Assembly (NCBI GenBank): GCA_037013495.1
Contig: CM072812.1
Span: 74,035,340 to 74,099,339, forward strand
Length of the DNA: 64,000 nucleotides
Direction: 5' to 3'
Source: Hippophae tibetana
Taxonomy: Eukaryota > Streptophyta > Magnoliopsida > Rosales > Elaeagnaceae
The notes under the pieces were generated by a model that was not told the origin of the DNA, did not search any database, and was given only the letters and a program-made list of their open reading frames with translations. A program made the translations under genes and the position numbers. Positions 23,090-34,848 of the stretch are shown here, piece after piece (within the stretch, counting starts at the first letter, position 1; every line of letters starts with the position of its first letter).

Positions 23090-23798
23090 GCGAATGTTGG
23101 ATTCTAGACATTGGTGCTAGTCACCACATCACCTCTGATGTTGATCATCTGACTCAAGCCTTTCCCTTTCTTGGTTCTAAATGAATCTTTCTTGGAAATG
23201 GTGAGAAGATTTCCATCTCTAATATGTGTACTAGTAGTTTATCTACTTCCAATGGTTATGCACTTTTATTAGACAATGTATGGCATACACCTACTATAAT
23301 AAATTGTGTATTGATAATGATATTGCTTTTAAATTTTATTCGTTTGATTTATGTTTCAAAGATATGGTGTCCAATGAGATAAAGCTCCAAGGACCTAATT
23401 CTCATAGCTTGTACAAAGTGGAAACTTGTGTGCACTTTGGTATCCTTAGTAAGTGTGTACCTGTTGGCCGTCATGCCTATCTAGATGTGACCCTATAATT
23501 CCTTTCTCCGGTAATGTTAGTGTAGTAAGCAAGGTATGTTCTAGTTGTCAATTGAAAAAATCACACAAATTTCCTTTTATTACATCTCATATGAGGGTGG
23601 ACAAAATATTTCAATTACTATGTTTGGACTTGTGGATTGCTCCTAAGTATGCTACCTTCACTGAAAGACACTTTTTGTCTATTGTTAATGATCACTTTTG
23701 ATTTACTTGGGGTTATTGTCTTCTATCCAAGGATCAAACTCACTCAGTGTTTGTTCTTTACAACAATATGGTATAAAGGAAATTTGAAGCAAAGTTAA
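23090..23798 (+). pseudogene. Copia protease, GAG-pre-integrase and integrase start of copia-3, broken
   Basis: WILDIGASHHIT at about 23100 is the copia protease motif with Ile for Ser/Thr. The pre-integrase region follows at 23280-23498, and CSSCQLKKSHKFPF with CLDLWIAP marks the zinc/integrase start at about 23540-23640. The frame is interrupted at 23798 by the Athila-like element and resumes at 37685. Confidence 0.75.
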
Positions 23799-25203
23799 TG
23801 ATGAACGAAAACCGGCATCGCCGATCTTCGCAAATACTTTGGTTTTAATATTTATAAAACTCTCGCAAGTGCACGAATCATTTCGAAGAAAATGATAAGT
23901 ATACTCCCAAGGTCGATCTAAGGAAGGAATGTATGTGATTTTTAATTTATTATTCAAACTTTTAAAAACGAAATTAAATCCTAAACATCCTGTCACGATA
24001 GTTTGGTTTTTGTGTTCCTAATCTAATAACATAAAATAAACATATATACAGATTAATTAAATATAATCTAATAACATAAAAATAAACATAGATACAAATT
24101 CAATAAATAATTATCTAAAAATAAACATATATACGGATTCAATAAATATTCATGCAAATTTTTATCATTTATATTAGCGGAGTATTTATGGATATAATAA
24201 CTAAATTAATTATGCTTGCTCATATTAACTAGGTTATTAAAGATATAAATTGATATTTTATTGATTCTCTCTTTTTTATATAAATACCACCTTTGGTGGG
24301 GTTAGATATTCTTTGTTAACTAAACAAATCAATTAACACCTATGGGTGGGGTTGATAACTAATATGCTTAATTAAATTAATTCCTTTTTCTAAGAGATTG
24401 AAAATGAACCATTTAAATGCCACCTTTGGTGGGGTTAGACAATTTAAACATTATTCAAGGTGTCCAAATTAAACTTAAAAATTTAATTATCCGAGTACAA
24501 ACTTTCAAGTTTTAAAACCACTATTGAAAACATGTTGTCAATACATTTTCACATAATAATTCTTATAAAAACTTTTGAAATAGAGTTTCACTCTAACTAC
24601 CGGGCGATTGTACCAACAAATAAAAGAGCACTACTCTAAATTAGACCGGATAACTAAACCTTAAAATCTAATTTTCGGGTTTAAGTTTGTAATGAAAAAT
24701 AATATATTTCTCTCTAACATTCTTAATATAAAATCTTGAATAAAAACAAAATCAATTCATTTTAAAGATTTTTACCTATTTAATATTTCGCAAGCATAAC
24801 AACGTCGTTATTACATCATTTTTACTAAACAGCTAGCATAGTTAAATTTAACCACAGACAAGTTGAATATAACATGTAAGAATAAAGCATAAAAATAACT
24901 GTAAAGAAAATAAAATCCTTACAGAACTTCGACGCTATTCCCGTTGCTAGAAAACCTCCGAGCGGAATTTGCACTTCCATATATTGAATCAAAAATCTAA
25001 ATTATTACAAAAACATTACAAGTTCCTCTCAAAAAGAGAAGAACACTAAACCTAAGAGAATTGAACTAAAAACTAAGAGAAAAACTAAGAAAAGCTTAGA
25101 AACTTAGAAAGAAACTAAGAGAAACTAAAAACTAAGAAATGAGAGAAAGAAAGAAGAGAGAAGTGAGTTTTGAAGGTGTGATTTGAAGTGAATGGAAGGG
25201 GGG

Positions 25204-25212
25204 TATTTATAG
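25204..25212 (-). promoter_or_regulatory. TATA box of the LTR promoter
   Basis: On the minus strand this reads ctataaata, in a C-rich context, about 110 bases downstream (in element sense) of the GC-rich island. The identical site in the 5' LTR, which would drive the element, is at 36977-36985. Confidence 0.7.
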
Positions 25213-25321
25213 GTGAGGATGGAGAGAAAAAATGAGTAAAAAAATGTTAAAAAAATATTAAAAAATGTAAAAACGCGTATTGGACTTGCTGATGTCATCA
25301 ATGACGTCAGCATGACGTCAC

Positions 25322-25617
25322 AGGGGCGGCTGCACGTGAAAAATGGGGCGAAAACGCGTTGGGCGCGCGGATGGGCGGCTGCTGGGCGCTGCGCGCGCGC
25401 GCTGGGGCTGTCGCTGCGCGCAGCTCGGCGCGCGTGAACAGTGCCAGCGCGCTGCGTTGCGCGCAGCTGGGCATGCCAGCGCGCGCGGGCGCGCGCGGGA
25501 TGGGGCGCTGGGGCGCGCTGGGGCGCGCTGGGGCGCGCGCGGCTGGGCGCTGGGGCGCGCGCGGCTGGGCGCTGGGGCGCTGGGCTGCGCGCACGGCCGG
25601 GCTGCGACGCGCGATTT
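25322..25617. repeat. GC-rich island within the LTR
   Basis: About 300 bases made almost only of gcgcgc, ggggcgc and gctgggc units, in a window otherwise strongly AT-rich. Tandem gctggggcgcgc-type units lie at about 25505-25590. The repeated-frame peptides (Ala/Arg-rich) seen on both strands are by-products of this composition. The second copy is at 37095-37390. Confidence 0.9.
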
Positions 25618-25911
25618 CCGTCTTTTTGACATTTTTGACCTTTTCGACCCATTTCGTCCGATTTTTCCATGTTTGTTGACCTTTTCTCACTTATTTATTG
25701 ATATATTTGTGATGTATTGCTTCAAATATTCCTCTTTAAGTCTTTACATTGCGTTTTTAAGCCAAAATACCTGAAAAACAATAAAAATACCCGTGATTCC
25801 GAAAAAGACAAATTTATATAAATATATGATAAAACATATAAATATATGTATTTTTAATCAATTAAGGTACATAAAATCATGGTTATTTTAGTGCTTTTTG
25901 AGCACTCATCA

Positions 25912-25923
25912 CAACCCCCAACC
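25912..25923 (-). other. Polypurine tract of the Athila-like element
   Basis: Minus-strand ggttgggggttg directly abuts the TGATGAG start of the 3' LTR. Confidence 0.8.
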
Positions 25924-26785
25924 AGCTTCTTGCTAGTCTCTTAGCAAGAGAAGCGATAAAAGCTAAAAATTAAACTATCCTAAATCACTTTCGTGGATTG
26001 AAACGGTTGCATTTAGCCTATGCAACAAGCCGTTAAACCCCTAGGTTGCCCTAGTGGACGAGTTTGAGTCTCGTGAGGGTTTTCAGTAATGATACCCACA
26101 AACATTGAACTAAATGTAAAGATAAAAACAATCAAATCAAAAATTAAAATTACAACACAATCAAAAATTAATTTAAGAGTAAAAGAACACAACATATCAC
26201 AAAAATATCTCATACTTTTTAATGTCTTTTAAGATCATAATTGAAATCTCAAGCATAAGTTATTTTAATCTCTTTAAACAATCATGATTTTATTATAATA
26301 ATTAGTCGAAAATCATTTTCATATTTCATTTCAAAAATGTATCAATTTAATTTTACCCAATTTCAGTGTCATGAATCAGTATTCGCTTCGACTCTATTCC
26401 TCACAAGTCAATACTCTCAAAGCACTGAATCCTATGGGTTCAAACACTCATACTAATTTATATGCGAAAGAGTTGATGTATAGAAATGAACTAATATGTT
26501 CGCATATGTATAAAGAATAAAGGCTCAAAGTGTTATTTTAACATTGATCTCATGAAAGGAATCGAATGTATAAATTATAAAGATATCATATACAAAAATT
26601 ATTTTCATGCATAAATCAAACTCATTAAGAAAGAATTTCAAGATATATGCTTTAACAAATGAAGAAATTGCAATGACTTTTTAGGGAATTACTTCCTATA
26701 TCTTTCTTTTGTAATTAGCCTTTACTCACAACTTTGTAGGCAATGTGGGTCATAGTATGTAGATGATACTATTTTTTTATCTCTC

Positions 26786-26820
<35 letters not shown>

Positions 26821-27795
26821 AGAGAGTCAACCCATGTACAGATTGTACATTTTTTTGGATTTTGGTGAGTGGTTAATTTTTTTGGCTTTTCTGTTTGATC
26901 TTGGTTTAGGTAACCCCAGATATGTCTTTTTGTTTTTGTAACAGTCATGCATAAATGAGATATAAGCATATACTATCAATTTCTACTCAAATCATTTAAT
27001 CTAAGCAAAAATAATAATCAAAAATATATGATACTCTATTAAGATGAGAAAAAAAAATTCATACATTCAATGCTAATACCTATAGAGATCATCTAAACTT
27101 TTTGAATAAATAAGAAATGTGTTTGGAGTAGAAAAAATATATATTTCACTCTGAATAAAAGAAATTAGGCTCAAATTATATCTCACAAGGGTAGTCTCCA
27201 CTAAAAAAAATTCATAAACACCGATTTTGGGTTTAATATAATTTCCACATTTTATCAAGAAATACTAGTTATGACAAAAACTAACTAATTATCAAAAATA
27301 ATTACAAAATATTTCATGATATGTTTTCAAAAATTAATCTAACAGTACCAAAGACTTTAACTATTTACTTAAATTTGATTTAAAGATATGATACATTTTT
27401 GTGATAATTTTTTTTTATATATAGCATGGTAACTTTCCACCACCCCCAACCTAGAACTTACATTGTCCTCAATGTAACAACTGCAAATTAAAGATAAAGA
27501 GAAAAGAGGAGAAAGATTACCTATTTCTTGAGAATGTGTAAGTAGTAATGAAGAAATGCAGGTGCATCCATCATATTCATCATTAAAGTGTATACAGACA
27601 GATCGCTGTGAACTTCTAACATCTCAACAAATATTTTAGTTTTAACAATTTTAAAAATTATTCACATACAAGTAAACTAAAATAAACAATAAAATTAAGT
27701 AAATAAAACAAATAACAAAAAAATTACCTAACATGATGGGTTGCCTCCCATCCAACGCTTAGTTTAACGTCTTAGCAAGACGTATCTTTTTGGTG
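25924..27795 (-). other. Long 3' non-coding region of the Athila-like element
   Basis: No env-like frame is found in these 1.9 kb. It includes a run of about 30 T (26789-26818). Similar sequence appears in the older relics at 41723-42053, 45601-46369, 57429-57988 and 61968-62340, which shows this region is a conserved part of the family. A conserved block (gggttgcctccca at about 27738) lies just after the pol stop. Confidence 0.8.
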
Positions 27796-30700
27796 CTAAG
27801 GGTTACTCAGCCAAATGCAATCCATTTCAGCAATGTTGTTTGGTTCTTCCACATAAGGCTTGACACGATGGCCATTAACTTTGAACGTTTTTTGTGTCTT
27901 GGAGTCCAATAGTTCTACTACTCCATGTTCAGATACCTGAACTATTTTGAATGGTCCATCCCATCTTGATCTTAGCTTTCCTGGAAACAATCTCAAACGA
28001 GAGTTAAATAAAAGAACTTTCATTCCAGGGTGAAGAGTCTTAGGAACTAGCCTCTTGTCATGATAGCGCTTAGTACGCTCCTTGTATAATTTGGCATTCT
28101 CATAGGCTTCATTCCTAATTTCTTCCAACTCATGAAGCTGGAGTACTCGTTTTTCACCTGCTTTATCTAAATCCATGTTTAGCTCTTTAATTGCCCAATA
28201 AGCCTTGTGTTCAAGTTCAACTGGAAGGTGGCACGCTTTCCCAAAGATTAACCGGTAAGGGCTCATCCCAATAGGTGTTTTGTAAGCGGTGCGGTATGCC
28301 CATAAGGCATCATTTAACTTAAATGCCCAATCCTTCCTTGAAGGACGCACAGTGCGTTCCAGTATTCCCTTGATTTGCCTATTACTTACTTCCACTAATC
28401 CGGAAGTTTGAGGATGATATGGAGTAGCTACCTTATGTGTGATGTTGTACTTGTTTAGTACTCCATCAAAGAGTTTGTTACAAAAATGGCTACCTCCATC
28501 ACTTATTATAGCTCTAGGCGTTCCGAACCTACTGAATATGAAATCTTTCAAGAATTTCACAACAACATTAGCATCATTGGTTTTGGTGGGGATAGCTTCT
28601 ACCCACTTGGACACATAATCCACAGCAACCAAAATGTATTGAAAACCATTAGATGGGGGAAAAGGACCCATAAAGTCAATCCCCCATACGTCAAAGAGTT
28701 CAACAACTAAATTAGATGTCAAAGGCATTTCATCTCTTTTGCTTATGTTTCCTGTTCTTTGACATCTATCACATTGTGCACAAAACATATGAGCATCTTT
28801 AAAAAGAGTGGGCCAAAAGAATCCAGACTGTAATATCTTACGGGCTGTCTTTTCTCCTCCAAAATGACCCCCACAATGAAGTTCATGACAAAAAGTCAGA
28901 ATGCTCTTATGTTCTTCTTCAGGTACACATCTCCGGATGACTTGATCTTGACCAATCTTGTATAAATAAGGGTCATCCCAGAAATAGTCCTTAATAGTTT
29001 TAAAAAACCTTTTCTTCTCCTGATATGAAGTGTTAGGTCGCAAAACACCAGTGGCAAGATAGTTTACAATATCAGCGTACCATGGGTTCGGACCTATGAA
29101 AAATAACTGTTCATCAGGAAAGGTTTCAACTATATCGTCATTACTCTCATCTTTAAGAGAATTAAAGTCAGAAATCAACCTAGACAAATGGTCAGCTACT
29201 AAGTTTTCACTGCCTTTCTTATCCTTGATTTCTAGGTCAAATTCTTGTAAGAGTAAGACCCACCTGATTAACCTTGGCTTGGCATTTGGTTTACTTAATA
29301 GGTATCTTAAAGCAGCATGATCAGAATGCACAATCACTTTAGATCCTACTAAATAAGACCGAAATTTGTCTAAAGAGAATACTATAGCCAAGAATTCCTT
29401 TTCAGTGGTGGTGTAATTCATCTGGGCATCATTGAGTGTTTTGCTAGCATAGTAGATGACATGTAAACGCTTTTCCACTCTTTGTCCCAGGACTGCTCCT
29501 ATTGCATAATCAGAAGCGTCACACATTATTTCAAAGGGTAAAGACCAGTTTGGTGCCATTATAACAGGGGTAGATGTGAGTTTATCTTTCAAGGTATTAA
29601 AGGAGGTAAGGCAGTCATTGTTGAAATCAAAATCAGCATCTTTGGATAGCAAGTTACATAATGGACGACTTATTTTAGAGAAATCTTTAATAAATCGTCT
29701 GTAGAATCCTGCATGTCCCAAGAAGCTTCTTATCCCCTTCACAGATGTAGGGGGAGGTAGTTTGGATATCAATTCAACTTTTGCCTTATCAACTTCAATA
29801 CCCTTGTTTGAAATTATATGTCCTAAAACTATCCCTTGTTGAACCATAAAATGACTTTTCTCCCAACTAAGGGTTAGATTGCATTCAATGCATCTTTCTA
29901 AAACCAAAGTCAATTTATGTAAGCAATCATCAAATGAGTTCCCAAAGACAGAGAAATCGTCCATGAAAATCTCAATGAATTTTTCCACCATGTCCGAGAA
30001 AATGGATATCATGCATCTCTGGAACGTGGCAGGGGCATTGCATAACCCAAATGGCATTCTGCGAAAAGCAAATGTCCCAAAAGGACATGTAAATGTGGTC
30101 TTTTCCTGATCTTCTGGTGCTATGGGTACTTGATAATATCCAGACAGTCCATCCAAAAAACAGTAAAATTCGTGCCCAGCTAATCTTTCCAACATTTGAT
30201 CAATGAATGGAAGAGGAAAGTGATCCTTTTTCGTATATAAATTTAGTTTCCTAAAATCTATACACATTCTCCATCCAGTGATTATTCTAGTGGGCACTAA
30301 TTCACTTTTGTCATTCTTAACAACTGTTATCCCAGATTTCTTTGGTACCACATGCACTGGACTAACCCACTTACTATCTGCAATAGGGTAGATAATCCCT
30401 TCTTCTAATAATTTAAGAATTTCCTTCTTAACTACCTCTTGCATGTTTGGGTTTAGTCTTCTTTGGGCCTCTCGTACAGGTTTAGCACCGTCCTCCAAGT
30501 TGATCTTGTGCATACACATTGTTGGACTAATGCCTCTTATATCCCCTATACTCCAACCTATAGATTTCTTAAACTGTTTAAGCACTTTGATGAGTTCCTT
30601 TTCTTGTGGTTTGGTCAAGGTTGAAGAAATTATCACTGGATAAGTTTCCCCTTCTCCCAAAAACACATATTTTAAGTGCTCAGGTAAGTCTTTGAGTTCA

Positions 30701-32967
30701 AGTTCAGGTGGATTGGCCTGTTTAATAGATGAAGAACTGGGTAGATTTAAAAGTGTACTAGATTTTGTCATCACTTCATTATTGTCTAGTTGTTCAAGGT
30801 ACCCCTTTATTTCCTCATCTACATCTTCTTCAACCTTTTCAAGTGTAAGAACGGTTTCAAGCTTGTCTTCTATTCTGGTTCGGAAAAAAGTGTTTTGGAC
30901 AAGATTATCCAAAGGATCAACATCGAATATTTCATCGATGGCAGAAATAGAAGGGAAAGGTGAAGAATCAAAAACTTTAAAATGAACAGTCTCTCCTAAG
31001 ACTGTCATTGTCAATTTTCCATCTTGGACATCAATAATAGTTTTAGTAGTTGCCATAAATGGTCTACCAAGCAATATTGTGTGCTCTCTGTCCAATGCTG
31101 GATTTTCTTGCATATCCAGAACCACAAAGTCAACAGGTATTATCAGTTTGTCTACCTGTACCAAAACATCCTCAACTATTCCCTCTGGATATTTAAGAGA
31201 TCTATCTGCAAGTTGAAGGGACATAGTTGTGGGTTTTAAATCCCCTAGATTGAGTTGTAAGAATATAGAGTAGGGCATCAAATTTATACTAGCACCTAAA
31301 TCAAGCATTGCTTTAGCAACCTTCTTATCCCCCATAGTTATGTTTATAATAAAACTTCCAGGGTCTTTCAACTTAGGGGGTAGTTTGTGCTGAAGTACAG
31401 CGCTAGAAATTTCTGATACTACTACTCGTTCATTCTGTTCATACCTCCTTTTCTTAGTGTTCAATTCTTTGAAAAACTTGGCATATGAGGGCACATTCAT
31501 GATCACTTCTAATAGTGGTAAATTGATATTTACTTTAGAGAGCATATTAAAAAGATCATTGAATTGCTTATCTTGTTTGGATTCTTTCAACCGGTGGGGA
31601 AAAGGTACTTGTATCTGGTGTGGTTCTGTTGTCTTTTGAATTTTGGGGGTGTCAGATGACCCCCCAATGAGTTTTTCAGAAGGCTTGTTAAGTTTAACAC
31701 TTGTCTCTCCTTTTTGCGAGATTAGAATATCGCCTTCTTTGTTACCGGAACTACAAGGTAGATTGTTAGAGATTTCAGGTAAACTGGTATTGACTACCTT
31801 ACCACTTCGAAGGGTTCTAACATCCTTTGCTTGTTCTGGTTGACTGGGCAACTTTCCTGGTTCTTTCTTTTGCATTTGTTCAGCCAGTTGCCCAACTTTA
31901 GATTCAATCCTTTTAACCGAAGCCTCCATGGTGTTCAACCTTTGATTAGTCATCAATTGGTTGTCACGACTAACTTGAATAAAAGCATTCAAGCTATCTT
32001 CTAAGGTTGGCTTAAAAGATTGGCTTGGTGGGTAAGGGTGGTTGTTATCTGACCTTAGTGTTGGATATTGGGTGTAGGCTGGGTGATTATAGGTGTTTGG
32101 ATGATATCTTTGAAAAGATTGAACTTCCTCTATGGCATCGACACTAGAATCACAAGTATTTGAACAATTATGAGTACCATGCCCAATTGAACAACACACT
32201 TCACATACCTCTTGATTTGAAATTTGGTGAGAAGTGAGGAATTTCACTTGTTTAGTCAATTCAGCAATTTGCAAGGTTATCTCATTATCAGAGCCGACTT
32301 CATTGACCTTTGCTTTCCTTCTACCACCTCTTTGTTGGGAATTAGAACCCAACAGCTCATAAAGATTATAGGTTTCCTCTGCGGTCTTTTCTCCTACAGC
32401 ACCTCCAGCAGCATTATCAACCATGTATTGACTCTGTAGTGTCAATCCATCATAAAAGAATTGGTTTTGTAGCTGTAAGGGAAAGCTATGATTTTGACAT
32501 TGAATGAAAAGGAGTTTGAATCGTTCCCAAGCTTCATGAAAGGGCTCTTCATTCATTTGAGAAAATGTTGCTATCTTTGTTCTTAGATCAACAGTCTTTT
32601 GATGGGAATAGAACCTACCCATAAAAATTTCATAGACTGCCTCCCAAGTTTTAAGAGAACCTGACTGTAGAGTAATGAACCATGACCAAGCTTTATCTTT
32701 GAGAGTGTAAGGAAAACACCTCATCCTAAGTTGATCTTCATTAATTGCATGTAGTGGAAAGGTTTGGACAATAGCATAGAATTCTCGAATGAAATGCAAA
32801 GGGTCTTCATTAGGGATACCGTAAAAGGAAGGCAACAAAGAATAATGAATCTTTTTCAATTCATAATTCCTTGCAGCCTCTTGTAATTGGATACCGGAAG
32901 TTACATTGCCAATGATTGGCATTGTATATTCTTTCATCTTTTTCCGCCTATCTTCAGCATCTCCCAT
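27796..32967 (-). CDS. Gag-Pol polyprotein of the Athila-like element (1723 aa, open)
   Basis: One uninterrupted frame encodes a fused Gag-Pol. Residues about 15-205 are the retrotransposon Gag capsid-like region. A complete CCHC zinc knuckle sits at C255, C258, H263, C268. The aspartic protease motif LDLGAS (D556) is the D-L-G-A-S form of the Athila/Tat group. RT spans about 840-1040 with catalytic FMDDFS at 1001-1006. RNase H has CDAS (D1150), EKE, HSDH and ADHLSRL motifs up to about 1264. Integrase has an HHCC finger (H1361 to C1402) and a D1431-D1490-E1526 triad with D-35-E spacing. It makes and integrates element cDNA: protease matures the polyprotein, RT/RNase H copies the RNA and integrase inserts it. 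No stops or missing catalytic residues were seen, so it may be active. Confidence 0.96.
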   Translation of the reverse strand: MGDAEDRRKKMKEYTMPIIGNVTSGIQLQEAARNYELKKIHYSLLPSFYGIPNEDPLHFIREFYAIVQTFPLHAINEDQLRMRCFPYTLKDKAWSWFITLQSGSLKTWEAVYEIFMGRFYSHQKTVDLRTKIATFSQMNEEPFHEAWERFKLLFIQCQNHSFPLQLQNQFFYDGLTLQSQYMVDNAAGGAVGEKTAEETYNLYELLGSNSQQRGGRRKAKVNEVGSDNEITLQIAELTKQVKFLTSHQISNQEVCEVCCSIGHGTHNCSNTCDSSVDAIEEVQSFQRYHPNTYNHPAYTQYPTLRSDNNHPYPPSQSFKPTLEDSLNAFIQVSRDNQLMTNQRLNTMEASVKRIESKVGQLAEQMQKKEPGKLPSQPEQAKDVRTLRSGKVVNTSLPEISNNLPCSSGNKEGDILISQKGETSVKLNKPSEKLIGGSSDTPKIQKTTEPHQIQVPFPHRLKESKQDKQFNDLFNMLSKVNINLPLLEVIMNVPSYAKFFKELNTKKRRYEQNERVVVSEISSAVLQHKLPPKLKDPGSFIINITMGDKKVAKAMLDLGASINLMPYSIFLQLNLGDLKPTTMSLQLADRSLKYPEGIVEDVLVQVDKLIIPVDFVVLDMQENPALDREHTILLGRPFMATTKTIIDVQDGKLTMTVLGETVHFKVFDSSPFPSISAIDEIFDVDPLDNLVQNTFFRTRIEDKLETVLTLEKVEEDVDEEIKGYLEQLDNNEVMTKSSTLLNLPSSSSIKQANPPELELKDLPEHLKYVFLGEGETYPVIISSTLTKPQEKELIKVLKQFKKSIGWSIGDIRGISPTMCMHKINLEDGAKPVREAQRRLNPNMQEVVKKEILKLLEEGIIYPIADSKWVSPVHVVPKKSGITVVKNDKSELVPTRIITGWRMCIDFRKLNLYTKKDHFPLPFIDQMLERLAGHEFYCFLDGLSGYYQVPIAPEDQEKTTFTCPFGTFAFRRMPFGLCNAPATFQRCMISIFSDMVEKFIEIFMDDFSVFGNSFDDCLHKLTLVLERCIECNLTLSWEKSHFMVQQGIVLGHIISNKGIEVDKAKVELISKLPPPTSVKGIRSFLGHAGFYRRFIKDFSKISRPLCNLLSKDADFDFNNDCLTSFNTLKDKLTSTPVIMAPNWSLPFEIMCDASDYAIGAVLGQRVEKRLHVIYYASKTLNDAQMNYTTTEKEFLAIVFSLDKFRSYLVGSKVIVHSDHAALRYLLSKPNAKPRLIRWVLLLQEFDLEIKDKKGSENLVADHLSRLISDFNSLKDESNDDIVETFPDEQLFFIGPNPWYADIVNYLATGVLRPNTSYQEKKRFFKTIKDYFWDDPYLYKIGQDQVIRRCVPEEEHKSILTFCHELHCGGHFGGEKTARKILQSGFFWPTLFKDAHMFCAQCDRCQRTGNISKRDEMPLTSNLVVELFDVWGIDFMGPFPPSNGFQYILVAVDYVSKWVEAIPTKTNDANVVVKFLKDFIFSRFGTPRAIISDGGSHFCNKLFDGVLNKYNITHKVATPYHPQTSGLVEVSNRQIKGILERTVRPSRKDWAFKLNDALWAYRTAYKTPIGMSPYRLIFGKACHLPVELEHKAYWAIKELNMDLDKAGEKRVLQLHELEEIRNEAYENAKLYKERTKRYHDKRLVPKTLHPGMKVLLFNSRLRLFPGKLRSRWDGPFKIVQVSEHGVVELLDSKTQKTFKVNGHRVKPYVEEPNNIAEMDCIWLSNP

Positions 32968-33092
32968 GGTTGTTTGTAGTTGAAAATGATCCTCCTCCTA
33001 TTGTGTATCAACATTTTGCTTTTAGTAGATATCTCTAAGAAATATGTATAACTTGATAAAACGTAAAAGCAAAAAGTGCAAGGAACCTAATA

Positions 33093-33145
<53 letters not shown>

Positions 33146-33330
33146 CGAATGGACATAATTTTTGAAACAAACGAATTTTATTTCATCTGAATTTTTATTA
33201 CACGCAAACTAAAACAAAGGAAAATACAATAATGGGTGACCTCCCATACAGGACTAAAATTTAGCGTCTTCTAGTAAGACGTTGCTTGGAGATTGCAGAA
33301 TGAAAAACTCAATGTCTCCTCTTCATTGAA
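32968..33330 (-). other. Spacer between gag-1 and gag-pol
   Basis: In element sense it starts after the gag-1 stop with a copy of the conserved block (plus-strand gggtgacctccca at about 33235, tctagtaagacg at about 33269), then a poly-A run (about 33117-33142) and an (AT)n run (about 33091-33114). It ends in aggaggatcattttc shortly before the gag-pol ATG, possibly a polypurine or initiation context. Confidence 0.75.
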
Positions 33331-34668
33331 TTAGTCTTTGCCTTTTTGCAAATGTTCAACTAACTGTTCAACTTGAACTTCCACCTTTTTGATAGAAGCT
33401 TCCACAGAGTCCAACCGTTGATTGGTTTTAGATTGATTATCCCTACAGACTTGAATAAAAGAATTCAAGTTGTCCTCCAGGGTTGGTTTATTGGGAATGC
33501 TTCTTGGAATAGGTGGGTGGAATTGCTGACCTGCCTGGTTTGAGCCTTGAGTGAAAGGAGGGTTGTTTTGCCTCCAAGAGAAATTTGGATGACTTCTCCA
33601 CCCAGGATTATAGGTATTTGAGTTGGGATCAAACCTTGGTCTCTGTTGATATGCTCCCAACACATTGACCTGTTCAGGTCCAGTTGTTTCTCCTTGATAT
33701 GGACAGGCTTCAGTACCATGTCCCATGTTGCTATACAAACCATATTGATCATTATTGGTGTTGGTTTGTGTAGCGAGAAGGGCAACTTGCTTAGTCAGTT
33801 GAACAAGTTGTTGTTGAACTTCATTACTGGAGTCGATTTCATGAACTCCAGCTTTTCTCACTCGGGAGCTTTTCTGTTGGGAATTAGCACCCAACATCTC
33901 AAAGAGGTTATACGTCTCTGAGGCAGTCTTTTCTCCTATTGCTCCTCCTGCAGCGTTGTCGACAATGAACTGACATTGTTGTGTAAGTCCATCGTAAAAG
34001 AATTGGTTCTGCAACTGCAGGGGAAAGCTATGATGGGGACACTGAGTGAGAAACATCTTGAACCTATCCCAAGCTTCATGGAATGGTTCTCCATCCATCT
34101 GAGAGAAAGTAGCAATCTTTCCTCTCAACTCTGATGTTTTTTGATGGGAATAGAATTTTCCCATGAATTTGTTGTAAATGTTACCCCATGTCATCAGAGA
34201 ACCTGGGGGAAGTGACATCAACCAAGCTTTGGCCTTATCCTTTAGAGTGTAGGGAAAACATCTCATCCTAAGTTGATCCTCGTTTAGAATACCGAGGGGG
34301 AATGTTTGGACCGTAGCATAGAAATCTCTCATAAAGGAAAGAGAATCTTCATTAGGTAACCCATAAAAGGAAGGAAGCATAGAAAAATGAATATTTTTAA
34401 GGTCGTAATTCCGAGCAGCCTCCCCCAACTGGATAGCGGCAGTTGCCGTGCCTATTACCGGTCTTGCAAACTCTTTCATTGTGGTTTCCCTAATATGTTG
34501 GTTTTCCTCCATTTCTTTTGGTTCTAGTAAAGGATTAAGACTTGGTTCTATGTTTGGCTCAAAAACAGGTTGATGGGTAGAATCCAGTTTTGTTGACACT
34601 TGTTTAAATTTATGAAATTTATTTACATATGGTGTAAGGGGATTTCCTAAGGATCTCCTACCACGCAT
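33331..34668 (-). CDS. Second, free-standing Gag of the Athila-like element (445 aa)
   Basis: The protein is clearly related to the Gag part of the downstream Gag-Pol: blocks such as [39 protein letters not shown] and [13 protein letters not shown] are shared nearly word for word. It has an extra N-terminal tail of about 60 residues and stops right where Gag ends and protease linker begins (VEQLVEHLQKGKD). At the zinc-knuckle site the pattern is Y309, Y312, H317, C322: both first Cys ligands are Tyr (TAT codons, one G-to-A step from TGT each). The frame is otherwise open. Gag normally packages RNA into particles; this copy may bind RNA poorly or serve a structural or regulatory role. That is inference. 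Confidence 0.93.
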   Translation of the reverse strand: MRGRRSLGNPLTPYVNKFHKFKQVSTKLDSTHQPVFEPNIEPSLNPLLEPKEMEENQHIRETTMKEFARPVIGTATAAIQLGEAARNYDLKNIHFSMLPSFYGLPNEDSLSFMRDFYATVQTFPLGILNEDQLRMRCFPYTLKDKAKAWLMSLPPGSLMTWGNIYNKFMGKFYSHQKTSELRGKIATFSQMDGEPFHEAWDRFKMFLTQCPHHSFPLQLQNQFFYDGLTQQCQFIVDNAAGGAIGEKTASETYNLFEMLGANSQQKSSRVRKAGVHEIDSSNEVQQQLVQLTKQVALLATQTNTNNDQYGLYSNMGHGTEACPYQGETTGPEQVNVLGAYQQRPRFDPNSNTYNPGWRSHPNFSWRQNNPPFTQGSNQAGQQFHPPIPRSIPNKPTLEDNLNSFIQVCRDNQSKTNQRLDSVEASIKKVEVQVEQLVEHLQKGKD

Positions 34669-34848
34669 AGACTATTGTAAACGTAAATTTAAAACTCCTG
34701 TCAACAAAATAAAAAAAATTTAGATAAAATTTACATGTTATTTTATACAAAACACTAAACAAAACTAGTTAAACCCTAAAAAGAAATTTTTTTTTTTTTA
34801 TTTTTTATTTTTTTTTATTTTTTTTTGTAACATAATTAGTATTAACCA

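Larger units (their letters stand above)
23799..25911 (-). repeat. 3' LTR of the Athila-like element
   Basis: 2113 bp. Every feature in it recurs exactly 11,773 bases to the right in the other LTR, so there are no net indels between the two. It contains a GC-rich island, a TATA box and three small hairpin motifs with CCACC/GGTGG arms (24287-24299, 24336-24350, 24420-24432). Confidence 0.95.

Noticed and set aside
25125..25774. Overlapping Ala/Arg-rich open frames on both strands in the LTR (also 36898-37547)
   Set aside because: They come from the GC-rich island lacking AT-rich stop codons; all frames are open at once, none has a domain, and composition explains them.
25924..27795. env-like gene expected in Athila elements
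   Set aside because: I looked for a long frame with signal peptide and membrane segments; only short chance frames are present.
28486..32439. Plus-strand frames of 60-97 codons across the gag-pol region
   Set aside because: They are shadows of the open 1723-codon minus-strand frame.
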